From Calothrix brevissima NIES-22 (lineage in GTDB: Bacteria > Cyanobacteriota > Cyanobacteriia > Cyanobacteriales > Nostocaceae): a DNA stretch of 64,000 bases. Under the pieces are notes generated by a model. The model did not search any database and was not told where the DNA came from. It worked only from the letters and a program-made list of their open reading frames with translations. Shown piece by piece: positions 35,218-44,403 of this stretch. Every line of letters starts with the position of its first letter. Position 1 is the stretch's first letter. The DNA is taken from the NCBI RefSeq assembly GCF_002367995.1, contig NZ_AP018207.1, positions 6,088,646 to 6,152,645 on the forward strand. The letters are read 5' to 3'. Made by a program: the position numbers and the translations under genes.

Positions 35218-36504
35218 TTACAATTCAATTGCTGTTTGTACTTGCAAGTTTGTCAAACCTGCAACTCGCTTGCTATCTTCAGGGTTAAGGCGAATTTTCA
35301 CTTCTACTACTCGGCTATCAAGGTTTTCTCCGGGTTGGTTGCTAAAAACGTTTTGTCTATTAACTTGTAAGCCGACTTGAGAAACTTTACCGCCTATTTC
35401 TCCTGTAAATGCTTGACCGGTAATTACGGCTTTTTGTCCTAGTTTTACCTTACTAATATCACTTTGATAAACTTCGGCAACTGCTATCATTTGGTCAGTT
35501 TGAGCAAAATCTGCAATTCCTGAGTCGCCTATTTTCTCGCCAGCACGGTAATGAATTTTGAGAATTTGTCCGGCGGTGGGTGCTTTGATATAAGCTGCTG
35601 CTAAGTCTGTTTGGGCACGTTTGAGAGATGCGATCGCATTGTCTACTTCTGTTTGGGCTGCGGCTATATCTACGGGGCGGACTTCGGCAATACTATTTAA
35701 TGTGGCTTTGGCTTCGCTGATTTGTTTATTACCTGTGGCGTTAATCCGGTTAAGTGCTACTTTCTCTTCTGCTAATTGTCTCTTAGCAGTAGTATTGATC
35801 CGGTTGAGAACGGCTTTCGCTTCATCTAGCTGTTGTTTGGTGGTTTCTACGCTCAAACGCTTACTATCAAACGCTGAATTAGAAATTGCCCCATCTTTAT
35901 ATAATTGTTGATAACGCAGATATTCTGCTTCGGCATTATTCAGTTCGGCTGCGAGTTTTTTAATTGTCGCTTCTTGGGCGATTCTATCTCCTTGCCATTG
36001 TGCCTCTAAACGAGCGATCGCTTCTTGTTGACTTTGGCGATCGCCTTGGGATTGGGCTTGTAAACGTTCCACTGTGGCTTGCTGTGCTTGAATATCGCCG
36101 GTTTTCGCCCCAGCTTTAACTTGCGCGAGTTTCGCCTGCGCCACTTGCACTTGTTTTTGCGCTTGGAGTACCGCAGTTTGCAAGCGATCGCGCGAATCTA
36201 AAACGGCGATAACTTGTCCACCTTTAACGCGATCGCCTTCTTCTACCAAAATTTTCGCAATGCGATCGCCATCTAGCGCTAAAGGCGCAGACAACTTAAT
36301 TACCTCAGCTTCTGGTTCCAGTCTTCCTAAAGCCGTGACTTTTTGCATCACTGGTGCATCTGGTACTTCCGATGAAGCAGTACGACCAAATTGACCAAAT
36401 TGAGAAATAGTATAAACAGCAATTCCACTAGTAATTGCTGTAGCTGCAATTACTAATACAATTATTCCGCGATTTTGTGGTTTAAAAAACACCCTGTGTA
36501 GCAT
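35218..36504 (-). CDS. devB: DevB-type membrane fusion protein (HlyD family)
   Basis: 428 residues. One N-terminal helix (about 15-35, GIIVLVIAATAITSGIAVYTI) is followed by a barrel-sandwich half (VTALGRLEPEAEVIKL, ILVEEGDRVKGGQVIAVLDSRDRL), a long coiled coil with many Gln/Ala heptads (about 115-300) and the second half (YIKAPTAGQILKIHYRAGEKIG). It is the periplasmic adaptor that links the DevAC pump to an outer-membrane TolC-type channel. The coiled coil contains three imperfect internal repeats of (K/E)A-x-LN-R-I-(N/A)-x-(T/A). The TetR gene is 93 bp upstream. Confidence 0.9.
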   Translation of the reverse strand: MLHRVFFKPQNRGIIVLVIAATAITSGIAVYTISQFGQFGRTASSEVPDAPVMQKVTALGRLEPEAEVIKLSAPLALDGDRIAKILVEEGDRVKGGQVIAVLDSRDRLQTAVLQAQKQVQVAQAKLAQVKAGAKTGDIQAQQATVERLQAQSQGDRQSQQEAIARLEAQWQGDRIAQEATIKKLAAELNNAEAEYLRYQQLYKDGAISNSAFDSKRLSVETTKQQLDEAKAVLNRINTTAKRQLAEEKVALNRINATGNKQISEAKATLNSIAEVRPVDIAAAQTEVDNAIASLKRAQTDLAAAYIKAPTAGQILKIHYRAGEKIGDSGIADFAQTDQMIAVAEVYQSDISKVKLGQKAVITGQAFTGEIGGKVSQVGLQVNRQNVFSNQPGENLDSRVVEVKIRLNPEDSKRVAGLTNLQVQTAIEL

Positions 36505-36530
36505 ATTTTTTCCTCTTAATTAGTCATTAG

Positions 36531-36550
36531 AGACGCGATTAATCGCGTCT
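36531..36550. repeat. perfect 20-bp palindrome AGACGCGATTAATCGCGTCT
   Basis: The only fully symmetric copy of the GACGCGAT family in the window. It is followed by GTACAATTGTCATTGG. It lies between tetR and devB. Confidence 0.85.
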
Positions 36551-36597
36551 GTACAATTGTCATTGGTCATTTGTCTCCCTTGTCCCCCCTCTAGCCC

Positions 36598-37173
36598 CTA
36601 GCCCCTATTTATCTGCAAATACGCCGCAAGCATTTTACCTAATAAAGCGCATTGCTCTGTAAAACAAATCGTTTCATCTCCCCATAGTTTTTCCAAAATC
36701 AAACCATTGACGAAACTCAATACAAAGGAAGCTAAAACCGGATCTTCAATTCCTAAAAAATCACATGCTGCTTGTTGATATCGCTGATTAGCCCGCTTCA
36801 AAGCACCGCTAATTTTTATTTGTTCCGAGTCTTGATGTTGACAAAAATCAACCCAAATGTATGTCCACTTAATAAAGTAATCTTCGTTTTTGATTAAGTA
36901 TCTGGCTAATGCTGCCATTGCTTCTGGTAGTGTTTTTTTACCTCCTAATTCTGCTAAGGCTAATGCCACATCTTGCTGGCTAATTTCTTCTAATAATTGT
37001 TCAAATAACGCTTGTTTACTGGGAAAATAATGATACAGCGTTCCCGTAGATACATTTAAGCCTTGGGCTATTTCCCTCATGGTGATGGCGCTATAGCCTT
37101 TTTGCGCAAATAAATCAAAGCACTTACCGAGCAGTTCTTTGCGGTATTGTTCGCGGTCAACAATCTTCGGCAT
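36598..37173 (-). CDS. TetR/AcrR family repressor
   Basis: 191 residues. The N-terminal helix-turn-helix reads ITMREIAQGLNVSTGTLYHYFPSKQALFEQL (about 30-60), the standard TetR DNA-binding unit. The remaining ligand domain is helical and variable. It lies upstream of the devBCA-like genes on the same strand, which suggests that it regulates them and itself. A perfect dyad at 37199-37215, 26 bp before its start, is a good operator candidate. The inducer is unknown. Confidence 0.92.
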   Translation of the reverse strand: MPKIVDREQYRKELLGKCFDLFAQKGYSAITMREIAQGLNVSTGTLYHYFPSKQALFEQLLEEISQQDVALALAELGGKKTLPEAMAALARYLIKNEDYFIKWTYIWVDFCQHQDSEQIKISGALKRANQRYQQAACDFLGIEDPVLASFVLSFVNGLILEKLWGDETICFTEQCALLGKMLAAYLQINRG

Positions 37174-37451
37174 AATTAAACTTATTTATATCGAACGCTC
37201 GTTATATATTAACGATATAATCCTTAACACTGAGTTGTCAAGATACAGTTGATAAATTAAATATTTTTCTTTTTCTAAATCAATTGAAAACCTCAAACAA
37301 CAGATTGATTGCCATGCATTTCTTTGCTGAGACTACATGCATAATTAGTAAAAGGTGGCAACCTCCATTGATGGAAAAGCGTCTCATCTTTAGTTGTAGA
37401 TGCGATTACTCCACAGCGTCAAACAGATACTAACGTGATTAAACGATCGGC
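37174..37451. other. regulatory region between divergent tetR and SpoIID genes
   Basis: Very AT-rich. The only clear structure is the set of nested dyads at 37186-37220. No gene is present. Confidence 0.6.
37199..37215. promoter_or_regulatory. TetR-type operator candidate
   Basis: TCGTTA-TATAT-TAACGA is a perfect 6-bp dyad with a 5-nt spacer. It is nested inside a wider symmetric pair TTATATCG (37186-37193) and CGATATAA (37213-37220). Spacing and AT-rich context fit a TetR dimer site, likely autoregulatory. Confidence 0.65.
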
Positions 37452-38597
37452 ATGAAATTTCCCATTTTATTTGGCTCTATACTTTCCCAGATTAAAGGAC
37501 GACATTGGTGGTTTGGTATTCTCTTGTGGATAGCTTTGGTTGCACCGGCGCAAGCATCTGTAATCTTACGCATCGCCATTGAGAGGAATGTTAATCAAGT
37601 AAAAGTTGGGAGTTCAACAGCAGCAGTCATCAAGGATGGAACAGGACGAACTCTCGGACAATTACCTGCGATGAGTGCGTTTTATGCGCAAGCTGTTTCT
37701 GGTGGTGTCGCTTTAGATAAATGGCAATCTGGTTTATTTTGGATTGAGCCAACAGGTAAAGGATTTGTTTATATTGGCGATCGCTGGTATCGCGGTAGAA
37801 CTCTGGTTGTACCCACAGATAAAGGTTTAACAGCCGTTAACTGGGTAGATACGGAGGAGTATCTTTACAGCGTTATCGGTGGGGAAATGGACTCCCAGTG
37901 GCCGCAAGAAGCCTTAAAAGCCCAAGCGATCGCCGCACGTACTTATGCTTTATACGAACGCGAAAAACAGCGCAGTAACCCCATTTTTGATTTAGGCGAT
38001 ACCCCCGATCGCTGGCAAATTTATAAAGGTGTCAGTAGTGAGTCTCCTGGGACTTATGCTGCTGTTGATGCTACTGCTGGGCAAGTATTAACCTACAACA
38101 ACAAAATTATTCTCTCAGTTTTCCACGCTTGCTCAGGCGGACATACAGAAAACGTGGAAGATGTCTGGCAAAGCAAAGAACCTTACCTACGTGCAGTTCA
38201 AGATTACGATCAAAATATTAAAGAGTGTAATTGGGTGAAAACCTTCTCACCAGGGGAAATCGGTTCGATGATTTCTGGTGTCGGTAATGTCAAAGATATG
38301 ATTCCTGAAGAACGTTCGCCATTTCAAAGCGTGAAAGTCCTGCGAATTATTGGCGATCGCGGTACGAAAGTACTCAAAGGCGAAGAAGTACGTACTGCAC
38401 TGAGGCTAAAAAGCACTCGCTTTAACGTTAGTAAAGGTGCTGATGGTAGCTTTATCCTCCAAGGGCTAGGCTACGGTCACGCCATCGGTATGAGTCAGTG
38501 GGGAGCGTATAATTTAGCGCGACAAGGTGCAAATCACCTACAGATTTTGGGACATTATTACCAAGGTGTAGCTTTAACACCAATTAAAGCTAAGTAA
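37452..38597 (+). CDS. SpoIID/LytB domain protein
   Basis: 381 residues. An N-terminal signal segment (about 20-36, WWFGILLWIALVAPAQA) directs export. The SpoIID domain follows with YLYSVIGGEMDSQWPQEALKAQ, AIAARTYALYER, VFHACSGGHTENVEDVW and the C-terminal GYGHAIGMSQWGAYNLA. In Bacillus SpoIID is a lytic transglycosylase acting on denuded glycan; cyanobacterial members are largely unstudied but probably trim peptidoglycan. The ATG at 37452 has no strong Shine-Dalgarno sequence. A terminator-like hairpin follows the gene. Confidence 0.92.
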   Translation: MKFPILFGSILSQIKGRHWWFGILLWIALVAPAQASVILRIAIERNVNQVKVGSSTAAVIKDGTGRTLGQLPAMSAFYAQAVSGGVALDKWQSGLFWIEPTGKGFVYIGDRWYRGRTLVVPTDKGLTAVNWVDTEEYLYSVIGGEMDSQWPQEALKAQAIAARTYALYEREKQRSNPIFDLGDTPDRWQIYKGVSSESPGTYAAVDATAGQVLTYNNKIILSVFHACSGGHTENVEDVWQSKEPYLRAVQDYDQNIKECNWVKTFSPGEIGSMISGVGNVKDMIPEERSPFQSVKVLRIIGDRGTKVLKGEEVRTALRLKSTRFNVSKGADGSFILQGLGYGHAIGMSQWGAYNLARQGANHLQILGHYYQGVALTPIKAK

Positions 38598-38950
38598 TAT
38601 TTTCCTCATCACTCATGCTGAAAAACTTCATCCCCTTGTGGATGGAGTTTTTGATTTTCTGGAAGTCCCTGAAGCATATTTTTGCACTCAACTGCCAAAA
38701 AACTGCATAAGCTGCAAATCTCTAGAGATATAGTATCTCGTAATTATAAATCCGCCGAGTCAAACAAATTGATGATTTGTGCTTGACATACAACAAAGCA
38801 TAAAACATCCGATCCATTCTGACTTGTAATTAGGGAACAAGTAATAGGTAATAACTACCTAAATACATAGTGGTGAAAAATTTTTCATCTCATCCCTAAC
38901 CCCTAACCCCTAGCCCCTAACCCCTACTTCTATCCTGGAGAAATCATTCA
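38598..38950. other. intergenic region after SpoIID gene
   Basis: Contains the terminator at 38621-38652 and, shortly before the protease gene, four CCCCTAA/CCCCTAG heptamers (about 38895-38927). A Shine-Dalgarno-like GGAGAA lies about 10 nt before the protease ATG. No gene is seen. Confidence 0.55.
38621..38652 (+). terminator. rho-independent terminator of the SpoIID gene
   Basis: Arms AAAAACTTCATCC and GGATGGAGTTTTT (one G-T pair) around CCTTGT. It starts 24 nt after the stop codon and ends in a T-run on the plus strand; the A-run on the other side would let it work in both directions. Confidence 0.75.
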
Positions 38951-39913
38951 ATGAGTACAAAACCAATATACAAGCAATATTTAGCTTTGTTTGCCGTCGG
39001 AGTTTTGAGTGCTTTTGCTGTCGGTGGTTCGGTATCCGTACAAGCACAGACAGAATCACAACCTACTTCTGCACCTAAATTTACTGAATTCAAACCAGGT
39101 CAAACACAAATCTCAGGTAATGGTAACCCCTTTAAACCTGAGGGACTCAGACAAAGTGAAAAACCCACTGGTGGTAGAAGAGGAATTCCTGATGGTATAG
39201 ACGATCGCGTCCCCATGCTGAGTCGAGATTATCCTTGGTCAACAATTGGCCGAGTAGAAGGAACAACAACTGATGCTAAACAATATCACTGTACTGGCAC
39301 CTTAATTGCTGATGATATAGTTTTAACCAATGCTCACTGTGTAATCGATCCAGAAACTCATCAACTCAGTCAAAAAATTCTGTTTCGACCAAATGTGATC
39401 AATGGTGCTGTCAGCAATAGAAGAGATGTAGCCCAAGTAGTGCAAGTAATTTATGGCACAAACTTTACTGGTAATGACTACAGCAATCAAGTTAACGATT
39501 GGGCTGTGATGAAAATTGATAAGCCCCTTGGGCGGAAATATGGTTATTTAGGCTGGAAATCTCTATCACCTCAGACACTACTTAATTATAAAGGAAAATT
39601 ATTTTTCGTCGGCTACTCTGGTGACTTTCCTAATCCTACGAAAAAAGGTTATGAGTATTTGACAGCTGGCCCTGGATACACAGCAGGATTTCAGGCGGGA
39701 TGTAGTATTGTGAAAGAGGAGGATAATGTTCTATTTCATGATTGCGACACAGCCGGCGGTTCTTCTGGCGGCCCCTTAATTGGCGTCATTGATGGACAAC
39801 CATATATTGTGGCCTTGAATAACGCGGAAATTAAAAATCGCAGGACTAATCAAGATATCATCAACTTGGCAGTCAAAATCTCCTTTTTAGATGAATTGGC
39901 TGGCAATAGGTAA
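38951..39913 (+). CDS. exported trypsin-like (V8-type) serine protease
   Basis: 320 residues. A Sec signal peptide (FAVGVLSAFAVGGSVSVQAQ) precedes a low-complexity pro-region and the chymotrypsin-fold domain. The catalytic triad is visible: His in TNAHCV, Asp in NDWAVMKID and Ser in GGSSGGPLIG. A Cys pair near CTGTL and NAHC is conserved in the family, and two more Cys (GCSIV, HDCDT) flank the active Ser. The closest type is the S1B/V8 glutamyl endopeptidase group. It probably acts in the periplasm or outside the cell. A hairpin follows at 39935-39970. Confidence 0.92.
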   Translation: MSTKPIYKQYLALFAVGVLSAFAVGGSVSVQAQTESQPTSAPKFTEFKPGQTQISGNGNPFKPEGLRQSEKPTGGRRGIPDGIDDRVPMLSRDYPWSTIGRVEGTTTDAKQYHCTGTLIADDIVLTNAHCVIDPETHQLSQKILFRPNVINGAVSNRRDVAQVVQVIYGTNFTGNDYSNQVNDWAVMKIDKPLGRKYGYLGWKSLSPQTLLNYKGKLFFVGYSGDFPNPTKKGYEYLTAGPGYTAGFQAGCSIVKEEDNVLFHDCDTAGGSSGGPLIGVIDGQPYIVALNNAEIKNRRTNQDIINLAVKISFLDELAGNR

Positions 39914-39934
39914 AATTTACACTATTTGATTTTA

Positions 39935-39970
39935 TTATGTAGAGGCTTTGGCTAGAAAGTCTCTACATAA
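39935..39970 (+). terminator. hairpin after protease gene
   Basis: TTATGTAGAGGCTTT pairs with AAAGTCTCTACATAA (15 bp, one G-T) around GGCTAG, 22 nt past the stop codon. It lacks a T-run, so termination is likely but not assured. Confidence 0.5.
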
Positions 39971-40168
39971 ATTAGCAGCTAATATCACTGATACATAATT
40001 TTTGCGGTCTGGATACTACTATTGTTCTGGCATAACATTCTCTGAAGCATATTGCCCTATAATTATGATGAATTTCTGCTTTTAAAAATTCACTTTTCAA
40101 AAGTAAAGTAAGTATTAATCAACAAAACTATATTACAAAACTTAAATAGACGGGAATCCCTTAGCCAT

Positions 40169-40208
40169 GACAAATAACAAATGACAAATAACAAATGACC
40201 AATGACAA
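40169..40208. repeat. AAATGAC/AAATAAC heptamer array
   Basis: Five to six tandem units, the same family as 616-653. Confidence 0.7.
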
Positions 40209-40727
40209 CCCTTGCCAGCTATATTTAATTATGCAAACCTACAGAAGTATGAAAATAAAAATACTTTAGGATATTTGCGATATGCTTTTATATAGCTATC
40301 CTATCTGAGTTGTGAAATTAATTCATTGTTGAGATAAGCTTTTCTAGGCGTTCTTCTTGTGAATTTTTTAACTATAATTCAGGCGAGCAAATTTTAGTTA
40401 TCAAACAATAAGATTATTAATATATCTTGACTAAAGATAGATTGATTTAAAAATAAGATAAATTAATTGCAGACAGATGAACAATCTTTAAGCTGAATCG
40501 ACTAAACTTTCTCTATTGAATAACTATTGGTAACAATAGGTTCAGAGTTATCAGTGTTGCTGTGCGGTGAATTGCGAAAACCAAATGTTGGGTATGAATT
40601 GCTAAGTTCTCAGTAGAGGAATGGGGATATATGGCGATCGCGATCTAATCCTGCTCTCATCTTCATCCCTATAATTGCTGCTGAGTTTTCATTCAGTCAT
40701 CGCTTGAATGGTTATTCCCTCACCAAT

Positions 40728-43094
40728 ATGAAATACCAGGTATTAGAGCGGATTTTCAATAAACCTTCTTTCCAACGGAAATTTGAACGCTTGGAATTAG
40801 ATGGTAATTTACATATTTTAGATATGTCAGAGGCTGTAACCAGGTTTGCTGCTCAACCGGAAGAGGTAAGTTTAGGAAAAGATGTGCGCCTGAGTTTTCC
40901 AGAATTTATCGGCTTAGAAGAAATTTTAGCATCGATCATCGCCGGAGAACAGGAGTTATTTGAACTAGAAGGAATTAGACGAGACAGTCAAGAAATATCC
41001 GACAATCAGGAAATATCGGAAATCTACATAGATATATATATTATTGGCGAACAACTTGAACCTCAATCTGAAAGTAAGTTAATTGTGCTGATTGAAGAGG
41101 TGACAGCTAGGTTAGCTTTAGAACATAAATTAGTGCAGCGATATCATGAAGCTAGCCTGCTATCAAGTACTTTAACAGCTTACAAAAATTACATGGAACA
41201 AGTTATCAATTCAATGGCGGATGCATTGTTGGTAACAAGTCCGGCGGGAATTATCAAAAAAATTAATTCAGCAACTAAAAAATTATTTGGTTACAGTGAA
41301 GCGGAACTTTTAGGTAAGTCAATATCTGTAATTATTGATAATTATGAATTATTTCAAAATGTTCTGCAAAAATATTCCCTATCTCAGCAAAATTCTTCAA
41401 ATATCGAAGTAGCTTGTCGGAGCAAAAAAAGAGAAAAATTATTAATTGCTTTTTCTTGTTCGGTTATTAAACATTTAGATAATTTAGAAGATATTATCTA
41501 TATCGGTAGGGATATTACCGATCGCCAGCGTCGAGAACAACGTATATGTGCCCAGTATGCTATTACCCACATTTTATCAGAAGCCCAATCTGTCAAAGAG
41601 GCAATGCCGCGAATTTTGCAGGCAATTTGTCAAACTTTAGGTTGGGATTTAGGGGAATTATGGACGCCTGGTCAATATATCACGACATCGGTGCATACAG
41701 ATAGTAACAATGCCGTTCTCAGATGTGTAGAACTGAAATCTACTCGCTTAGTGTCGGCGAGAGAATTTAAAGCAATTACTTGGCAGACAACTTATAATTC
41801 TGGTGTCGGCTTACCTGGGAGAATTTGGGCGAGACGTTCGCCATTATGGATTAAAGAAATTGCCAATGATGATGATGCACAACGAGCACAACCAGCCGCA
41901 GCTGCGGGATTGCACTCTGCATTTGGCTTCCCGATTTTAGACGATAACAAAATTATTGGGGTGATGGTATTTTTGAGTCAAGAAGTGCAACCAAAGGATA
42001 CAGAATTATTGCAATTAGTTGTAGCTATTGGCAGTCAAATTGCCAATTTTATCAAATGTAAATATACAGAAGCAGCATTAATAGAAAGTGAAGAAAGATA
42101 TCGCGATTTATTAGAAAATGCTAACGATTTAATTCAGTCTGTTAATGTTTACGGCAGATTTTTATATGTGAATAAAGCATGGCAAAAAGCTTTAGGATAT
42201 AGTCAAGCAGAAATTGCCGAGATGAATATTTTTGATATTATTCACCCCGATTATCAACAACGCAGCCGACAAAAGTTTTATAACGTGATGATGGCGGGAG
42301 CAACTTTAGAACAGGTGCAAACTGCATTTGTCGGTAAAAACGGGCAAACAATCTTTTTAGAAGGGAATATTAATTGTAAATTTGTCGCAGGTAAACCAGC
42401 AGCGATTCGGGGGATTTTTCGCAACATTACTCAGCGAATTTTAGCTGAACAAGCACTACGTCATCAACAGGAAGAAACTAAACGGCTATTACAAAATATT
42501 TCCGCAGAGGTAATTGTTCAACCTCCCCAACCAGTAGATGTGGTGGCGAAAGACTTTGCAGAGGTAACAGTTTTATTTGCAGATATTGTGGGCTTAAGTG
42601 AAATTGCTAGTTCTATGAGTGCAATTCAATTGGTGAGTTTACTCAATCCGATTTTTGCTGCTTTCGATCGCCTCAGCGAACGATATAGCCTGCAAAAAAT
42701 CCAGCCGATGAATGAAGTATATATGGTGATGGGCGGCTTTCCATTGCGCCGAGGGGATCACGCACAAGCGATCGCGCACATGGCTTTAGATATGCAAACT
42801 GCGATCGCCTTATTTAACAGCGAACATCACCAAAATTTTCACATCCGCATCGGCATTCACAGCGGCCCTGTTATTCTGGGGATTATGGAAGTAGAAAAAT
42901 TTAACTATCAGCGCTGGGGAGAAACTGTAAACCTAGCTAGCTACATGGAATCTCAAGGGATTCCGGGACAAATTCAAGTTACACAAAATACCTATAAACG
43001 TTTGCGTCATGATTTTTTGCTAGAAAAGCGGGGTTACATTTCACTTCCAGAAGCTGGAAAAATCACAACTTATCTCTTAATGGGGCGCAAATAA
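40728..43094 (+). CDS. PAS/GAF protein with a degenerate class III nucleotide cyclase domain
   Basis: 788 residues. The order is a poorly recognised N-terminal part (1-150), a PAS domain (about 155-265), a GAF domain (about 280-445), a second PAS domain (about 455-575) and a CHD cyclase domain (about 610-788). The first metal Asp is kept (LFADIVG, D619), and so is the transition-state Asn (N735). The second metal Asp reads Glu (E663 in PMNEVYM), the purine-selecting Lys and Asp read Gln (Q659, Q728), and the transition-state Arg reads Tyr (Y739 in NLASYMES). The protein is thus a probable pseudo-cyclase. The ATG at 40728 is preferred to a TTG eight codons upstream. Confidence 0.88.
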   Translation: MKYQVLERIFNKPSFQRKFERLELDGNLHILDMSEAVTRFAAQPEEVSLGKDVRLSFPEFIGLEEILASIIAGEQELFELEGIRRDSQEISDNQEISEIYIDIYIIGEQLEPQSESKLIVLIEEVTARLALEHKLVQRYHEASLLSSTLTAYKNYMEQVINSMADALLVTSPAGIIKKINSATKKLFGYSEAELLGKSISVIIDNYELFQNVLQKYSLSQQNSSNIEVACRSKKREKLLIAFSCSVIKHLDNLEDIIYIGRDITDRQRREQRICAQYAITHILSEAQSVKEAMPRILQAICQTLGWDLGELWTPGQYITTSVHTDSNNAVLRCVELKSTRLVSAREFKAITWQTTYNSGVGLPGRIWARRSPLWIKEIANDDDAQRAQPAAAAGLHSAFGFPILDDNKIIGVMVFLSQEVQPKDTELLQLVVAIGSQIANFIKCKYTEAALIESEERYRDLLENANDLIQSVNVYGRFLYVNKAWQKALGYSQAEIAEMNIFDIIHPDYQQRSRQKFYNVMMAGATLEQVQTAFVGKNGQTIFLEGNINCKFVAGKPAAIRGIFRNITQRILAEQALRHQQEETKRLLQNISAEVIVQPPQPVDVVAKDFAEVTVLFADIVGLSEIASSMSAIQLVSLLNPIFAAFDRLSERYSLQKIQPMNEVYMVMGGFPLRRGDHAQAIAHMALDMQTAIALFNSEHHQNFHIRIGIHSGPVILGIMEVEKFNYQRWGETVNLASYMESQGIPGQIQVTQNTYKRLRHDFLLEKRGYISLPEAGKITTYLLMGRK

Positions 43095-43359
43095 TAGGTT
43101 GGCGTAACGACAATACTGGCTAGAGCTGTCTTTATCATTTGTCAATGGTAAGGGTTTACAGGCTATTTACAGCAGTTTTCACCTATTTGAACCACATCTA
43201 TCGTAGGGGCACGGCACCGACAATCTTTTGGTACATACAATAATTTTACTGATGCCGTGCCCCTACAGCGTGGTCTATTTACAGGAAGATGCTGTAAGTT
43301 TGGTAATATAGTTTGGTTTATTTACGCTGACTTGCTTAATTTAGATAATTTTATTCAAA
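43095..43359. other. spacer with a GTAGGGGCACGGCA inverted repeat
   Basis: The only structure is the element at 43203-43266. No gene is seen. Confidence 0.5.
43203..43266. repeat. GTAGGGGCACGGCA element with 14-bp inverted ends
   Basis: Perfect 14-bp terminal inverted repeats (43203-43216 and 43253-43266) around a 36-nt AT-rich loop. The compact, symmetric form resembles a small non-autonomous element. Confidence 0.75.
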
Positions 43360-44259
43360 TTATTGAAAATCAACAATTAGCAAATCAATTCCATTCATTA
43401 TCGTTGCTTTTTTTTCTTCAGGTACATTTAGCTGCTGAAAACATTTATTTCGATATTCTTCTTTCTCAAGAAAATTATTGATAGCTTTCAGTAGCGGCTT
43501 TCTAACTTCATAGGTTTCTTCAGCTTTAGCAATTGCTCCTAAAGATATTTGATTATTTACTCGTAACATTGCTAAATCAATCAAATCTCTAGATTGTGTA
43601 CTAGAGTCGTTCCATCTATCAGCATTAGCCATAAGTTTTGATGTAAACCTATCACTGATACTCAAACAAGGAATATTTGCCCATTTTGGATAAATCGGAG
43701 GATCTAGAGTAAAAGCTCCATTGGCTACAATTTCTACTTTAATAGTTGTTTCATTAACCGTAACAGGGAAGCGAATACCATATTGATTTATTGTGCTTTC
43801 ACCTAATTGAATATCTCTAGTGTTTTGAAATAAAATCTCAATTCCTGCATCGTAAACTAAATTTCTTAAATATCGATAATTTTCCGTTGCGTAGGGAAAG
43901 AGAAAATCAATATCTTTACTCAACCTATATTCATCATATTCTAAAGCTAAAAGCGTACCACCAGCAAAGTGCGCAGAAGCATTTTTTAAAACTTCAAAAT
44001 TAAGATTATTCAGAATATTGAGTATTGTATTGTGATGACTTAAATTAAACATTTCCAAATCTGGCAATATCCAAGATTTATATTTTTTGGCTAAATAATG
44101 TACAAAGTCTTTTTCTTCTTTAGGAAAATTTATAAAAGTACTTTTGTGATGCCAATTGCGCTGGTACAATTGGAGCATTTCTTTTTCAGTTAATTGATTT
44201 ATATTGTTTATTTGCCAACCAATAGATTTGAGAAATGGTAAATTCGGTGGGTTGAGCAT
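43360..44259 (-). CDS. AbiEii/AbiGii-type nucleotidyltransferase
   Basis: 299 residues. The NTase motifs are AHFAGGTLLALEYDEYRLSKDIDFLFPY, that is, GGT followed by D-x-D, as in AbiEii and MenT-like toxins. A further conserved region is IPCLSISDRFTSKLMANADRW with an Asp/Arg pair. AbiEii enzymes transfer nucleotides to tRNA or other targets and are normally paired with an AbiEi antitoxin; no AbiEi-like winged-helix gene is adjacent. The upstream neighbour at 44404-45153 is not a known antitoxin. It may instead be a housekeeping relative or an orphan. Confidence 0.8.
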   Translation of the reverse strand: MLNPPNLPFLKSIGWQINNINQLTEKEMLQLYQRNWHHKSTFINFPKEEKDFVHYLAKKYKSWILPDLEMFNLSHHNTILNILNNLNFEVLKNASAHFAGGTLLALEYDEYRLSKDIDFLFPYATENYRYLRNLVYDAGIEILFQNTRDIQLGESTINQYGIRFPVTVNETTIKVEIVANGAFTLDPPIYPKWANIPCLSISDRFTSKLMANADRWNDSSTQSRDLIDLAMLRVNNQISLGAIAKAEETYEVRKPLLKAINNFLEKEEYRNKCFQQLNVPEEKKATIMNGIDLLIVDFQ

Positions 44260-44403
44260 AATATTAATCAGATAACTTAGGGTTTATTTTGACAATAACT
44301 GTAAAAAGTAATTTACCATTTTCATTAGCGCGTGTTTTCCGAATTTAATCCACAAATACAATCAAAAACAAACTCTATATTTTTTATATTTTGTCGATAA
44401 TTG

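Larger units (their letters stand above)
39914..40727. other. 814-bp intergenic region
   Basis: Apart from the hairpin (39935-39970) and AAATGAC/AAATAAC units (40169-40208), it is AT-rich with no gene or RNA that I recognise. It probably holds the promoter of the cyclase-like gene. Confidence 0.5.
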
